Positions 1 to 23,158 of a DNA stretch of 64,000 nucleotides are shown here, in pieces. Both the position numbers and the translations under genes were made by a program. The stretch comes from Gorsachius magnificus. Its lineage: Eukaryota > Chordata > Aves > Pelecaniformes > Ardeidae. The number at the start of each line of letters is the position of its first letter. The stretch's first letter is position 1. The stretch spans positions 58,696,602 to 58,760,601 of the forward strand of contig CM067085.1 in assembly GCA_034008185.1 (NCBI GenBank), read 5' to 3'. The notes under the pieces are model-generated. The model was not told the DNA's origin, searched no databases, and saw only the letters and a list, made by a program, of their open reading frames with translations.

Positions 1-3000
1 GGCACCATCCCATTGCAATTCCTACTCCTGTAGAATAAGTTCTTCACGTTTCCATGTTCAGATGAGATGTTGGTCAAGCACTTTGGGGTGCATGTGACCT
101 ATACAGTACGGATAACACTTCTTCCCCTCTCATCTGGAGGCTTCATTCATTGCTTGAGCAGTGCCATGGGTAGGCCAGAAGCATCGATTCCCATGCACTA
201 CTCTGGGCACGGGCACATGATAGCAAAATAGGTACAGGCTCTCAGTACAGAGCCAGAAATATGATTTCAAAGCAGTATCCGGACTTGTGCTGAGGATAAG
301 TAAGTGGTGTTTGGCCCGGGGTCAAGGGTAGCCATGTGGTTCCTTTTTCTGTACGTGGGAATGGCCATGCCTGGGTTTGCTGGAGAGGTAAGGAGCTGCC
401 GCAGCCTGCCTATGAGCAGTGGTTATGCGGGGCGGTGTAGCATATGTGACTGCCGTGGGATGCAGTGCCACAGGCAAATAGGGCTGATTTGGGGGAGAAT
501 CCAGGTAGAGAGAGAGGGGTCAAATGATCTAATCCTTTGTTAACACCCCCCGATAATCAGTAACTTCCAAACTGGCTGTTCCTGTCTTCTTCATCTCTAA
601 TGAAAAACAGACGTGGTCCTGAGAAACTTTTAGAGTTGTTTTTAAGTGTTAGACATAGGGCTCATCAGTTAAACTTTTGCTTTCCTTCATCAGAGGAAGC
701 CTTGAGCCTTTGCTGTAGCAAAACCCAACTGCAATACTCAGCGCCTGCCTCGCTGACAGCTGTGAATATGTTCTTCAGTGGATGGGCACTGAGGAATGTA
801 TTCACAAGCGTTTGTCAAGCAACAGCTGTAATTTCATTTCAGAGGTGTTCACGGTCCTTATGCAAGCATTTGTAGAAGGATACCCTTGTTTCCAAGACCA
901 CTGATGGCAGAGAAAGCATCACAACCACTCCCACAAAAGCATTCCTTCTGGTCATGGTACCAAAACTTGAGTATCATTATCCTGAGAGCATCTGCAGATT
1001 TTGAGAGGGGCAGTTTCACCGCGTGCTATCAGGAACCTTGCTTGCACTTGCCTTGCTTATCTGTCAAATCAATTGGGGCACACCGGTGAGCCTGCATGGC
1101 TGCTTATTATTATTTTGTTTTCCAGTGACTTAGGATGTGACTGGTGTTTGACTCTCTTATTACCCATCCTTTCCTCTCTGTGATAGCACACACCATTAAG
1201 TGTATTGCTGTGTATGCATATTTTTTATTTCTTGCCTTTTGTCTCATTAAAGTGCTGTCAGGCATGATACACAACTTACTCATTTCAGCCCAAGACTTTG
1301 TTTCAGAGTATTCAAGGATTTGACTGGCTCCTCAGCGACGCCAAGCTGTGGAGCTGTTCGCCAAAGGCTGTTGAAGATGTTAAAAATGTACATGCTTCAC
1401 AAAGAGAGTGGAGAAATGTATGCGAAAACCAAATCTATAAGGGGCCATTAAACATGAGTGTATCGATGTTCACTCGGGAAGTCTCCAGCCTGCAAACTGT
1501 TGGAAAATCGTAGGTGGTACAGCCATTCATAAAATTCCTCAGGCCAAAATCAGGTAATTAGGTAAAGATCAGATATTTTGCTGCCTAACTACCGTTCATT
1601 CATCATTTCTCATTCACTGTGAGGTCAGTGGCTAAATACCAAGAAAAATCTGGCCCTCCTAAAGCCTCTTCGCAAGCCTGAAAAATATGTGTACGTGTAA
1701 TCCCTGTTAGAATGAAAGGCACAAGTTCAGAAACACACAAACATTTCCATTAGCAACAGGAGAAGTTCTACATTCATTAGCCAAGACAGAGGTGGGCCCA
1801 TAGCTGGTACCTCGGAAAAATCTCAGCTTTATATTAAACCTGGCTGCCTGCAACTTGCAACGAGTTACAAAGCTGAATTATGCAGCTCACGCATGTGTAA
1901 TGCATAGCTGCAGTTTGCATTAACACTTGCATTTAAAACAATATAATGCTCAGATCTTTGCATTTTTAAACACATAGAAAAAGTCCAAAGTGTAATTTTG
2001 AATTTCTTTTCAGTGAGTTATTGTTTGCATTGGAAAAATGGCTGGTGGTAAAAACAAGGAGAAAAATCATACAAGAGATTCATCGTGGGGTAACTTCAGC
2101 TACTGCTGCGGTGCTCAGGGTCAGACTCCAGCAGCAAATAATATAATGAAAATGGGCAGGGCATTGCTCTCAGGTAGCTCTGACCAGGGACTCCTCAATG
2201 CAGTGAGTCTTTCCATGAAAACAGAAGGGAAATTACAGGTGGCACTTGCCAGCCCATGCCAATGGCTGTTGCACACCTCGCCTGCTCCCATCGCTACTTC
2301 ATTTTTGGATGTATGGGATGAGGCTTTCCTTTGGGAGAATGGGCCAGGGGACAAATATCCTCACTACAAGCTTCAAAGTGATGGTTTCTCTTGGGTGAAT
2401 ATGTAAGCGAGGTCCAGCTGACAAAGGGTAGGAAGATACGGGTGGGTCCAATAGCACAGGAAGGTTTGCCAGAAACCAAACACATCCCCTTTAAAGTGGT
2501 TCTACCTTCTTACAGATTTTGGTAGCATATTTTTTATTTAATACTAATAGGAAAAATGATATTATGAGAGCCTTGTTGTTCTGGCTGCTATATAAAACAT
2601 TTTAAAATGGTGTCTGTCTCAGCTCACTATCTACTGACTTACAGGTCCTGCATATCACACCTGACTGATGCAGTTTGGGTTCAGATTTATAACTGCTCAT
2701 CTTTTCCAAAGTAATACTCAAGCAGACTCTATAAGGCTGCATACGCTCTCTCCCATGAAGCTGTTTTCAATCTGCAGGGCACTCTGCAGTTTTGGAAGAA
2801 TAGCTTGGATGTAATTCAAAGGGAGAGACACCCAGTTGCATTGGCGTGGGAATACTTTGCAGCAGATGATCATGACTTTGGATGCAGGCCGTAAATTCAG
2901 TGGTACAGGAGCCAGAAGTGTGGTCCTCAGTGACATTACAGCCCCTTTTGGCAAGGGAGGGAGCAGTGCTGGGTAGGAATGCCCTCAGCCTTCTCCTGGT

Positions 3001-4786
3001 GACCCATTTGCACCACAAAAGGTAACAAACCCCACTTTGCTAATTCCTACAACATTAACTGAATCAGCCTCTTGTGGATCCCACAGCTTGGTCGCCTGCC
3101 TGGGAATGCATCACTGGGATGCCTTCAAGATGCCAAGCAATAGAAAAGCTTTGTGAACATCCAGATTAAGAGTGCTTGACTCAGCAGAAAGGATTCAAAG
3201 CAATCATCCTCTCCCAGCGATGCCTCCTGCGCTGCTGTAAAAGTTCAGTGAGAGCTGCTCCGTGCTGCAGGATGCTCTCCCTGAGGCTGCAAACAGCCCT
3301 GAGCGAGGGGCAGATGATGGAGCTGGGGGATACTCACGGCTCCACCCAGATCCAGCTCAGGTTTTCAATACCATTTAGGGCAGGAAAGAATTTATCATCA
3401 TGCATGTTAACTGAGAAAGTAATATTGCAAGGGCTAGTCTATACCACGTGGCTTTAAAATAATTACACCGTGTGGCTCCCTGGCTGGGAGTTTTGTGTGG
3501 ATGTGTTTCAGCTTAAAAAAGTCTGTTGGGGTGGAAAATTAATGCCAGGAGCAAATGTGTGCAGAGTTGGAGACCCTGCCTGCATCCTACCCCACGGTGC
3601 CTTACAGGTGCCCCTGCACCGGGGCAGAGACCTGTGCCCAGACATTGTACTGCAGAGAAACCTTTGCTAGCTAGAAAGCAAATTGCTTTTTCTGTAAAGA
3701 TTTCCATGAAAACTATTACTTTGAAAAGGAATTCAAGTGTTTGGGTCGTTTTTTTCTGCTTCCAAACATGGTCTGGGGAAGGGAATAAACTTCACAAGTT
3801 TCCTTCATGGTGAAAACCCTGTTTCAGAGGATTTGGAGAAAATCCTGGCTCTCGCCTCCGTCTCCCTGCATGATTTTGTTCTGCACACCCAGTTTCTCCA
3901 TCTCTCTGCCTCCCAGCCATGATTCAGGGATGTAAATGGTACTATTTCCGATCCCCATTATTTCTGGTTACTGAAAGCAAGAACTTATTCAGGAGAAAAA
4001 AGTCTATATATGGTTTACAGTGCCTATCAAAACAGGGCTTCATACAGTATTGTAATGTAAACTACCATAAGAGTTCATTAAATATTACTTATAATTTAGT
4101 ACAAATAATAAAAAGTAATATTTATAGCATGCTAATGTTGAGAGGTTCCCATGGCTGCTTTATCCACCCCTGAAAAAGCATCTATAATCTAATTTTTACG
4201 GCGGATGGAAATTACAGTATCTTGGTCTGGTACAGTTGCAGCTGGGATTTCCAGATCATGTTCCCTACAGCTGGAGATTTTTCTTCTCCAAATTTGAGCG
4301 CTGTGGGACACCATACACCCAGCAAAGACCAGACCCCCATAAGCAGCCCTGCAGGGGTTTCAGACATCTCTGCATCTCTGGAGCATCCCAGGAGAGGAGC
4401 AGCCACCCCCTTGGGTCCAGCCATTTGTTATAGATGCTTGGATTAGGTTCTTTGCTACATCCCTTGCACGCTGGTGATGCTAATTCCCATTGCAAAGCAA
4501 ACTTCAGGCAGCTGAGCGGAGCTGGGGGTGCAGTAAAACACGACCCTATGGTGTTAGCACTGAGCCCGCGAACCCTGATAGCCCAATTTTGATCCCAAAA
4601 CCGGGGTGGCACATCTGGGTACCAAACTCTCCACCACTATGGTCCAGCGATTCCCTTCTCCACACAGCCCCCAGGCTGCCACCATATTTTTGCAGCAAAG
4701 CGGGATGGATTTTAGCAAATCCTGCCCAAAAATCCAGCTGTGAGGTCTCGCGCAAAGCGCCACGGTGGGTGCAGCGGGAGGCCCCA

Positions 4787-4830
4787 GGATTAATCCGCAC
4801 CAGGGCAAAGCCGTCCGTGAGGCGGATTAG
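4787..4830. promoter_or_regulatory. Clustered K50-homeodomain-like sites
   Basis: The palindrome GGATTAATCC at 4787-4796 contains overlapping GGATTA and TAATCC cores, and a third GGATTA core lies at 4824-4829. GGATTA/TAATCC is the core bound by OTX/PITX-class homeodomains. The sites sit in a small CpG-rich patch about 1.4 kb downstream, in the - strand sense, of the putative DNAJC6 first exon. Short cores occur by chance, so enhancer function is inference. Confidence 0.25.
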
Positions 4831-5074
4831 TCGGGTCAGCAATTAAACGTTGGCGCTTACGCTGCCAGCGGCGTGCAGGAAAAACCCGGTGCTCAAGGAC
4901 AAAATGCGGTTCCTCCTTAAAGGCTGCGGCCGCTCTGAAATGCTGCATCTATCGGCTGGGAGCGTTTCTGGGACCATAAACAAGCTGGCTGTGTCATGGC
5001 TGGCTAAATATAGTGCAGGCCGGGTTGCCTTCATGCTGCCTGTGCCATCGGAATTACTTGGTACGCTGTTTTTA

Positions 5075-5096
5075 TTTTTTTTTTTTTTTTTTTTTT
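5075..5096. repeat. T22 homopolymer
   Basis: This is an uninterrupted run of 22 T, just after a short TTTA. It could be a simple repeat or the tail of an old - strand retroposed insertion. No element body is recognisable beside it. Confidence 0.9.
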
Positions 5097-6196
5097 CTCA
5101 GGGAAGACTATGACTAAGAGAAATCCACGGTTGAAAGGATATCAGAAGATGGAGGCCCTAGTCCGAATGCAGAAGGTGAATAAAGTCTGTAGTTTGCAGA
5201 CCTGGTCCAAAATATTCCTCACCCTCCTCTTCCTCCTTCTCCCTCTCCTCCTCTCCTTGGCATTATCCAAAATAAGACTATAGTAACGACAGGCACAAAG
5301 ACATCAGCAAGACATTAAATATTTCCTAATTTAAAGTTGCAGCACTCCTGAGGTATTGCCAAGGGGGATAAACACCTACCTGAAGCAGTGGTGCCGTGGG
5401 GAGCCAGCAGCCCTGACAGCCACCCCGTCCCTGCCGTCCCCTCCCAGAGCACCAGGTGGGGGCTGCCTCAGCAGGACTGAAGGCAAATGCAATGGTGTAT
5501 CCATTTAGCTATACTTTTTTTTCTCTTTTTTCTGGCCCAAAGTAGGGTTTTTAAAGGGAATGCAGCTCTGTAGCTGTCTCGGCATAATAAAATCGGGGGG
5601 GTTGAAGGTCAGATTCACAGTGGATACGGTGCAAAAGGCTGGATATCAGTATTTCATAGCAGCATTTATATACTCACATATACACCCAGTTACCCTTCCT
5701 GTAGGAAGTACAGCTATGTTCAGACATAAGCTACAATTATTATTTAAAGCCTGAAAATCACTTTGTTTTTCTTCACTGAAGGTAATTTGCCCAAATAGCT
5801 TTCCCAGTCCTGATATACACAAACACCTATTTTGGGGTGCAAGAAGAGATGCTCATGTTCTGCATGGAGTTATTGGGGTACCCAGAGCAGGGAGCAGCTC
5901 GAGGTTATTAAATGCCCAGGTATATATCGCCGAATTTCAGCACCTTAACTTGCCATCAGACAGCAATGTGCTACGTTGCCAAGAGAAGCAGTTTTCAGTG
6001 CAATATCTTCCCCCAAACCTATTACGTAACGAGGCTTTGAAGCAGGATTTTTTCCTTCATCCCAAACTGCAGGATCCGAGCGTGCCTTCCCAATGATTAC
6101 TCAGCACAAATTTGCCGTAAACAACATCCCATGTTTGATCGTGCACCCTCTCGCTCTTCCTCCGTCGCCCCCCGCTCATGGCTGAGCTTTCCTTAC

Positions 6197-6218
6197 CTTG
6201 CTTTTCAGATGCGTGCAT
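6197..6218 (-). CDS. DNAJC6: Candidate first coding exon of auxilin (DNAJC6), partial
   Basis: Auxilin is the J-domain cofactor that recruits Hsc70 to strip clathrin from coated vesicles, mainly in neurons. On the - strand, ATG at 6216-6218 opens seven codons, M-H-A-S-E-K-Q, plus one base that would complete a Gly codon, followed directly by the donor GTAAGG. Human auxilin, from memory, begins M-K-D-S-E-N-K-G, so M, S, E and G are shared and Q/K are similar. Strand, position downstream of AK4 and the TATA/GC-rich block upstream all fit. The match is very short, the next exon lies outside the window, and an upstream ATG (6294) opens a 29-codon frame that overlaps this start in another frame. 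A non-coding first exon is the main alternative. Confidence 0.4.
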
Positions 6219-6294
6219 CCTCCTCTCCCATCTCCTGGTGCAGAGCGGCGGGGAGCCCGGCTGCGCTCCCACACACCGGCTTTCCACTCGGCAT
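6205..6294 (-). other. Upstream ORF overlapping the DNAJC6 start candidate
   Basis: ATG at 6292-6294 opens 29 codons ending in TGA at 6205-6207, which lies past the putative auxilin ATG (6216-6218) and in a different frame. If transcription starts near 6350, scanning ribosomes would meet this ATG first, so it could lower auxilin translation. The frame is visible in the sequence. Its use is inference. Confidence 0.3.
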
Positions 6295-6400
6295 TCGGCG
6301 ACTGTCCCGGGTCACGGGGCAACAGCCACGGGCTGGGGCGCTGCTGCCTGGGAACTGCGCACCGCTCCGGGCCCTGCCGGGTTATATTTGGGATTACAGA

Positions 6401-8330
6401 GACTCAGGAAAGGATGAGGATGGAGGCAGACATATCACATCTTCTAAAATGTGGCATGGAGTGGGATCTGGAGTCTGCAGGTCTGATCCAGCAAGTGTGA
6501 ACCCAAGCAATCTTTTTTTTTACCCCTCCCAATTTTTTTCTTCTTGGAGAAGGTTAATTCCTTCGGATGGACTCAGCAGGGATGCGACGTGTCAAAGCTT
6601 TGCAGAGCTGGGAATGGGGTGGCGTGCTGGTGGAGGCACACCTGGGGCACTTCCCTGCGTACCCCAGAAGGCTAGGGCTAGCTGATGCTATAAACACCCT
6701 ATTAATTGCCCCCAAATCTTTATCACAGCGTAACTACAGGTGCAATGGCCTTATCAGCTATCGGTGTCATTTATTCCAAGCAGTCATCAGTAATTCCAGT
6801 TATCTTCCTTGGGTATCCCCTATCCCCATCCTATCGGAGCATCTCAGACGCTTTAATCTCTCCGCACAACGCCCAGGGGAAGTGGAGCTGTGTAATGACT
6901 GATGGAGAAACAACAGAGGAGTTCAAGGCACAGGTCCCCAGGGACAGAGGCGTGAAAGGGCAAGTTAAAATAACTGGACTGTAGCGCAAGTTAAAATAAC
7001 TGGAGCGCAGAAAGCAAATAAAGAATAATATATGACAAACCTTACATGAAGGGATCGATATTGCACAATATATACAAATATAAGAGAAAGGGGGGAATTT
7101 TAATGCTTTCAGTGTTGTTCTGAAATTCAAAGAAATCTTTAGCAGCCCCGCAGGGCAGTTTGTTTGCGTCCCTAGCTGTGCCAGGTTTGGGTGCGTGTCC
7201 CCTGCAGCTGGGGAGAAACCCCCTCATTAAGGGGTGGCTGGAGGCACCCCAGCACATGCTGCGGGTCACGCTGAAGGGACGGGGATGCCGACCCTTGTGC
7301 CACCCCAGCTCCCCTGATGGCATTTGGGGAAAGCCAAGGCTTTGCTCTCAGCTTGATTTTGGCCGTCCTCACATATTCCTCTGCTTTTTGACCTCCAAAC
7401 TTTTGTTTTGAGACCAAGTTAATTTTTTTAGCTTACGTAGCTCTTTTCCCTCCTTGTATTTACCTGTCCTTGCACCCTCAGGCAGAGTTGCACGGAGGCA
7501 ATACATCCCTTCTCTGCCTCCAGATTGCCATGACCCTGAACCCCGGCATCAGCCGCACCCCTCCTGCTGGGTTCAGCTCTTTCGCCCACAGATGCCGAGG
7601 CCGACCCTCGCCAATGCCTCTGCTTTCTCACCTGCCAGGCAATGGTTTCACTACTTAACACCCTTTTCTTTTTTATTTCTTCTAATCATCTCTGATCTCT
7701 GCTTACTCCAAACAGGGGACCGAGGGCCCTGAAGCTGCTATTTGGGAATTAAAGAAAAAAGCAAAAAAGATCGGATCTGCAAGCCAGTAGTGATGGGTGG
7801 AGGCACTTCAGCTTACAGCTTTTAATTCCCTCTACCAAAATACATGTGACGGATTACACAGAGCACAGGCAATAGCCAGAGCCTTGCTGTGCCTAATGCT
7901 CTCCATTACTTTTATTGGGGAAAGTTAAATAGGAAAATAAAAACCACTTTATGTGAAACAAGGATGGGAGGGCAGGTGCAACCGGCATCATCTGCAATGT
8001 CAGAATTGGCTTCTCAACTGATATTTTGGATTATATCAGATAAAGGAGTTGGCTGTAAGACAGGACCCAAACAGCAGTATTGTGCCCAAGCCCAAAACCT
8101 GAGGGACCCCCCTTTATTGAGGAATTTTCTCCTGCGTTCAGGTGGAGATGCTCTGACTCCTTTTCTTCCCCTCCTCCTCCTCACTCCTCATCGGCTTCTT
8201 CTACAAAGAAACCCCAGGTCAAAAACGACCCACTACCTGCAGGCAGCCTCGGCACAGGGCAAGGGCTCATGCAGAGCCCAGCTTTCAGCAGAGATCAGGT
8301 ATAACACACAGGCACTGCCAACACAGGGAT
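6401..8330. other. Intergenic between AK4 3' end and DNAJC6 promoter
   Basis: I see no exon, RNA or mobile element. The stretch contains a short 26-base-period duplication (6961-7004) and further TTTATT motifs (- strand AATAAA) at about 7910, 7672 and 8104, which could serve as more distal AK4 polyadenylation signals. Confidence 0.5.
6961..7004. repeat. Direct repeat, 18 bp units at 26 bp period
   Basis: CAAGTTAAAATAACTGGA occurs at 6961-6978 and again at 6987-7004 without a mismatch. It is a small local duplication with no sign of a mobile element. Confidence 0.85.
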
Positions 8331-10914
8331 AAGCAGGAGAAAAAATTTATTTACATCTTTCGAGCAGTAACACAGCTGCGGCGATTCACCAGGAAGAAAC
8401 TCCAGGAAGAAAACTCGGCGTGATGTGCCAGCAGTGCCCCACGGGCGGGGAGACCGTCCTCCCACCACACAGTATCTTGGGTTGGTACAAAATTGCTGTC
8501 ACTTTAGAAAAGGTGTGAGATTCACAGTAAAGTACCAAAGGGGAGTGGGGCGGGGAGGAAAGGCAAGGGACACATATCGCTCTGGGACCTCATCCCTGCT
8601 GGTATTTGGTCTATGAAAATGTATTATAAGACAACTCTTGTAGAAAAATCTATCCCGAGGGCTCATGCACAGTTGTGGGATTTCTACATCTACTACAGGG
8701 CTCAAAGCCTTTAAAACAAGTGCTTGGGAGGCTCTCCCGGGGCCAAGGCATCTGCAAGCCCTGTCCTGCTGCCGGGCGCTGTGTGGGACATGCCTCTCTG
8801 CAAGGAGGCATCTTGCAGCAGGAAAGGATGAGACGCAAGAGCTGGGTGAGGGAAAGCGGGGAGCAGCCTGGCAGAGTGGCCCCCATCATCCCCTCCTGCC
8901 CAACGCTGCTAGAAAGAAAATAGCATGCACATTTTGGCTATTTCTAGAGTTGTGTTTAAAACTGGCCCAGACCTTCTTCCAAGGGTCATGGGAAAATCTA
9001 AAACCTTTCTTAAATAGGATTTCATTGCAGGGTGGAAGATTTCCATCCTCGCAGCCCAGGAGCTCTGGGGGGATGGAAAGCCCCCCCCGGGACAGCAGTG
9101 AAACCCAGCAGTCCCTCCGCTCCCACCCGGGAAATGCCCATCCAGAGTGGGATGCGGAGCCCTCCCCCGCCGCTGCTGCCTCATTGCTCTCACCGACAGG
9201 CAGGCGACGAGCAGGCAGCACATGGGCAGAGATCCTGCTCGGCAGATGCCCGACAGCTTCTGGCTCCATTACTGGGAGAACACCAGGGCAAAGCTGCCTC
9301 CAACGGAGAGAGCAAACATCAGGGGCTCCTCTGACAGCATGAGGATGCAGGCGGCTCAGCAGGGATAAAAGACTGCCGGGATGCGCTGAAGTTTCGCACA
9401 CAGAGCCCATGCAACCCTAAAAAAGTCAGTCAGCTCCCCCTCCCCTGCTGCAGGGCCACTCTCCAAGCAAAAATAAAAACAGTGACATTTCAGCAACAGA
9501 AACTTGCCCAGTCTGCCCTAATTAATCAAATGGGTGTAGGGGAGTGACAGCTTTTCTGCCTCCCTGCTGAGCCACCCATGGCAGACTACGGCACGCTCTG
9601 CAAATGCAAGCAGCTTTGTGCAGAGTTCCCAAAAGTCGATGCTAAAATTCAGCACTTTTTTTTTTTTAAACCTTTAAAAATACACATCTTGCTTTTTTCT
9701 TAAATATATATTCTATAAAATAAGGCAACTCGAGGAGACAAAAAGAACATCCCCATTGCTTAGGTACTGCATCCTACCACCAAAGAGGGTTACAGTACTT
9801 CCAGTTGAGAAAAGCCACTCCACCTGGCCCCAAAGCTCCTGTGCACGAGAAGAGGAGCAACATACTTGGAGGATGTTGCAAATCTTGGGGAAATCCCTGG
9901 GCATTGCCCTTGGCAGCCCCTACACGCATCCCAGGGAAGGGGAGGCTCTCGCCCTTCTGGGGGTTCGTGGGGAGGAAGCCGCTTCTGCCGGAGATGCTGC
10001 AGCTGCAGCAGGTACCGCTTAGAGAACACCTCATCTCCAGGGGACCTCAGTGACAAAGGCAGCACACAAGATGGAATGACTTCATTTCTCTCCAAAACTG
10101 AAGCACACATTAAAATAAATCTCTGGGAGAAAACTCTTATAACATGACTGTATCTTGTAGTATTAAAAGCTATAAACAAGGTAAGCACAAAGGAGTGCAA
10201 CTCATCCCCAGCACAGATCCTGCTCAGTGTCACAGCATCTCATAAAAACTAGACTGTACAGCAGCTTTTTATAACAGGGGTTTCACCTCTCTCTATGGAA
10301 GAAGCACAAGGGTGTGTTTTACTTCCAATGTTTTCCCTCTTCTATGTGTAGTAATGCTGGAAATGTGAGCTTTGCAGTGTACACACTTTCCATGCTGCTC
10401 ACCGATTCCCACTGGGCTAAGTCTTCCTTTTTAGAGCATTATTTCTCTGAGAAATAAATTCAATAGAAAATAATTTATAGAAAAAAAACCCAACCTAGAG
10501 AGTAATCTGCAGTAAACAGTACCATGGAGCAACGGGATGGCACACTGTAGGTAGGCTCAGAGCCTGGGGTTTGTATGGGGGTGGCAGGGACAGCATGGCA
10601 AGCTGTGTAAACCTGGCACGGTTATTAACCAGGTTTGCATCACTGATCCGTGTGTGTTCTTGGACCATAGGCAGGGATACTTTATAGCCTCAAAAGAGAA
10701 AAAGAAAACCCTTATTCTAGCAGACTTGACCTTATAACCAAAGATCTTTTTGCCCCAATACTGGCTATAACCATCTGTCCACCAATGTCACCCAGTACAC
10801 CTGGGGAAGGGACTTCAGATACCACACAATCGCCTAATCTGAGCACAGCCCCAGCACCACGCAGAGAAACCAAATCCGTGATGGCGTTAACTCTTGGTCC
10901 TTGGCACAAGCTGT
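8331..10914 (-). other. AK4: AK4 3' untranslated region (probable)
   Basis: This sequence follows the AK4 stop codon on the - strand and reaches the first well-supported polyadenylation signal at 8346-8351, giving a 3'UTR of about 2.6 kb. Mammalian AK4 also has a multi-kilobase 3'UTR. The long open frames here on either strand (for example around 8665-9410) are unlike any family and are chance frames in GC-rich sequence. More distal signals near 7910 could extend it. Confidence 0.55.
8346..8351 (-). terminator. AK4: AK4 polyadenylation signal AATAAA
   Basis: The - strand reads AATAAA here (plus strand TTTATT). About 20-50 bases further along the - strand is a GT-rich stretch containing GTGTTGGCAGTG and TGTGTGTT, as expected of the downstream cleavage element. 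Between the stop codon and this point I found no other canonical AATAAA on the - strand. Confidence 0.6.
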
Positions 10915-22048
<11,134 letters not shown>

Positions 22049-22077
22049 GACCGGTTGCCGGAACCCGGCCCTGGTCC
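22049..22077 (-). other. AK4: AK4 5'UTR with probable upstream acceptor
   Basis: On the - strand, TTCTCCTGCCCCGCAG ends at 22078, 29 bases before the ATG. This is a good 3' splice site. Mammalian AK4 has non-coding first exons, so a 5'UTR intron is likely, with its first exon further inside the island. I could not place that exon. Confidence 0.45.
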
Positions 22078-22615
22078 CTGCGGGGCAGGAGAACGCGTCA
22101 GACGGCTCCGGCCCCCCCCGCCGCCTGCCGAGCCGCGCCGAGCCCGCGCCACTCCCCCCGCATCCAGCCGCCGCCGCCGCGGCCCGTTAACACATCAGCA
22201 GGGCGGGAGGTGGTGGTGGTGGTGGGGGGGACCGGCAGCCTGCGCCGCCCGCCCGCCCCCTCGGGCCGCGGCACCCTGGGACTTGTAGTCCCGGAGCCCG
22301 GCCGCGACGGGGACCCCTGCGCCGGCCCCCCCGCCCCCTCGCCGGGTTCCCGCGAGGGGACGGGGGGGGCCGGCGCAGGGGTCCCCGGAGGCCGAGCTGA
22401 AGGTTGTACGGGAACACCCGGCGGTACCCGCGGCTCTTTGGGCGGTCGGTGCACGTCCCGCACGGCCACCACGACGGCGCTGCGGTGGGTGCGGGGAGGG
22501 GTGGTGACCCCCCCCCAGGGCTGTGTCGGCACGGGGGGGCGGGGGGGGGGGGCAGGGCGGCCGTGCGGGGCTGTGGCCACCAACTGCAAAACACACGGGG
22601 AGCGACCGCACAGGC

Positions 22616-22645
22616 CGCACACGCGCAACCCGCACACGCGCAACC
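22616..22645. repeat. 15 bp perfect tandem duplication in the CpG island
   Basis: CGCACACGCGCAACC occurs twice in direct succession. The alternating purine-pyrimidine content makes it prone to Z-DNA. A second short tandem, (ACGG)5, lies at 22707-22726. Confidence 0.9.
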
Positions 22646-23147
22646 CGCCACGTTCACGGGCTGCTCAACACTGGTGACAACGCTCGGGGGTGGGGGGGGG
22701 CGAGGAACGGACGGACGGACGGACGGCTCCTTGCGGTGGGGATGCGTGTGCGCGTGCAGACGCGTCTGTGCACGCGTGACCCCGCGGCCGGGGTATGCGG
22801 GATGCTGCAGGCCTGTGGGGCCCACGGGGTGGCGCGCGCGCGCCCGCGCGCCCCCGTGCCGGCGCGGCTCCCGCTGGCGTGCAAGAGCGTGTGCCCGCCG
22901 TGGCGCCCCGCCCCCGCGCGCCCCGTGCACGTCTCTCTGCACGTGGGCCCCGCAGCCTGTACCGCTGCACGCACGCGAGCGTGGCGGCGCGCGTGCGTGC
23001 GTGCCCCATGCCCCCCGCGCGCGGTGTCCCGGCCCCCCCCGCCCCATGCCGCCGCCGCCGCCGCCCGCGCGCCGCCGCGCCCGCGCGCCCGCCCCCGCCC
23101 CCGGAAGCGCCCGTCACATGGCCGCGCGGCGCTGCCATAAACACACC

Positions 23148-23158
23148 AAGATGGCGGC
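23148..23158 (+). promoter_or_regulatory. YY1-type initiator element
   Basis: AAGATGGCGGC is the classical YY1 motif. In many TATA-less CpG promoters it lies just downstream of the start site in sense orientation. An ETS-like CCGGAAG (23101-23107) lies 41 bases before it. Together they suggest a + strand start near 23.1 kb, directed toward mir-101-1. A donor-like CAG|GTGGGT follows at 23222. Confidence 0.5.

Larger units (their letters stand above)
1..6100. other. Non-coding; possible DNAJC6 intron 1
   Basis: No exon, RNA gene or mobile element is recognisable here. Open frames on both strands are short, overlap one another and match no family I know. If the first-exon candidate at 6197-6218 (- strand) is right, this stretch is DNAJC6 intron 1. 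The segment 4.4-5.0 kb is richer in GC and CpG than its surroundings and holds paired homeodomain-like sites. A pyrimidine-rich run lies at about 5214-5262. The auxilin second exon was looked for on the - strand and not seen. Confidence 0.4.
6130..6400 (-). promoter_or_regulatory. DNAJC6: GC-rich promoter-like block, probable DNAJC6 promoter
   Basis: This is an isolated CpG-bearing patch in otherwise ordinary DNA. On the - strand a TATA-like motif (rc of 6381-6390, core AAATATAAC) is followed by about 150 bases of GC-rich sequence and then a strong splice donor AAG|GTAAGG at 6197. That is the layout of a TATA promoter with a short first exon. It lies about 2 kb past the AK4 polyadenylation signal on the same strand, where DNAJC6 is expected from mammalian gene order. 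The start site, about 6350, is estimated only from TATA spacing. Confidence 0.4.

Noticed and set aside
8665..9410. Overlapping open frames of 174-225 codons on both strands
   Set aside because: They lie inside the AK4 3'UTR, have no recognisable domain, and the two strands mirror each other.
22187..23047. A 286-codon open frame on the - strand upstream of AK4
   Set aside because: It has the same GC-driven composition and no family match, and it lies in the promoter and 5'UTR side of AK4.
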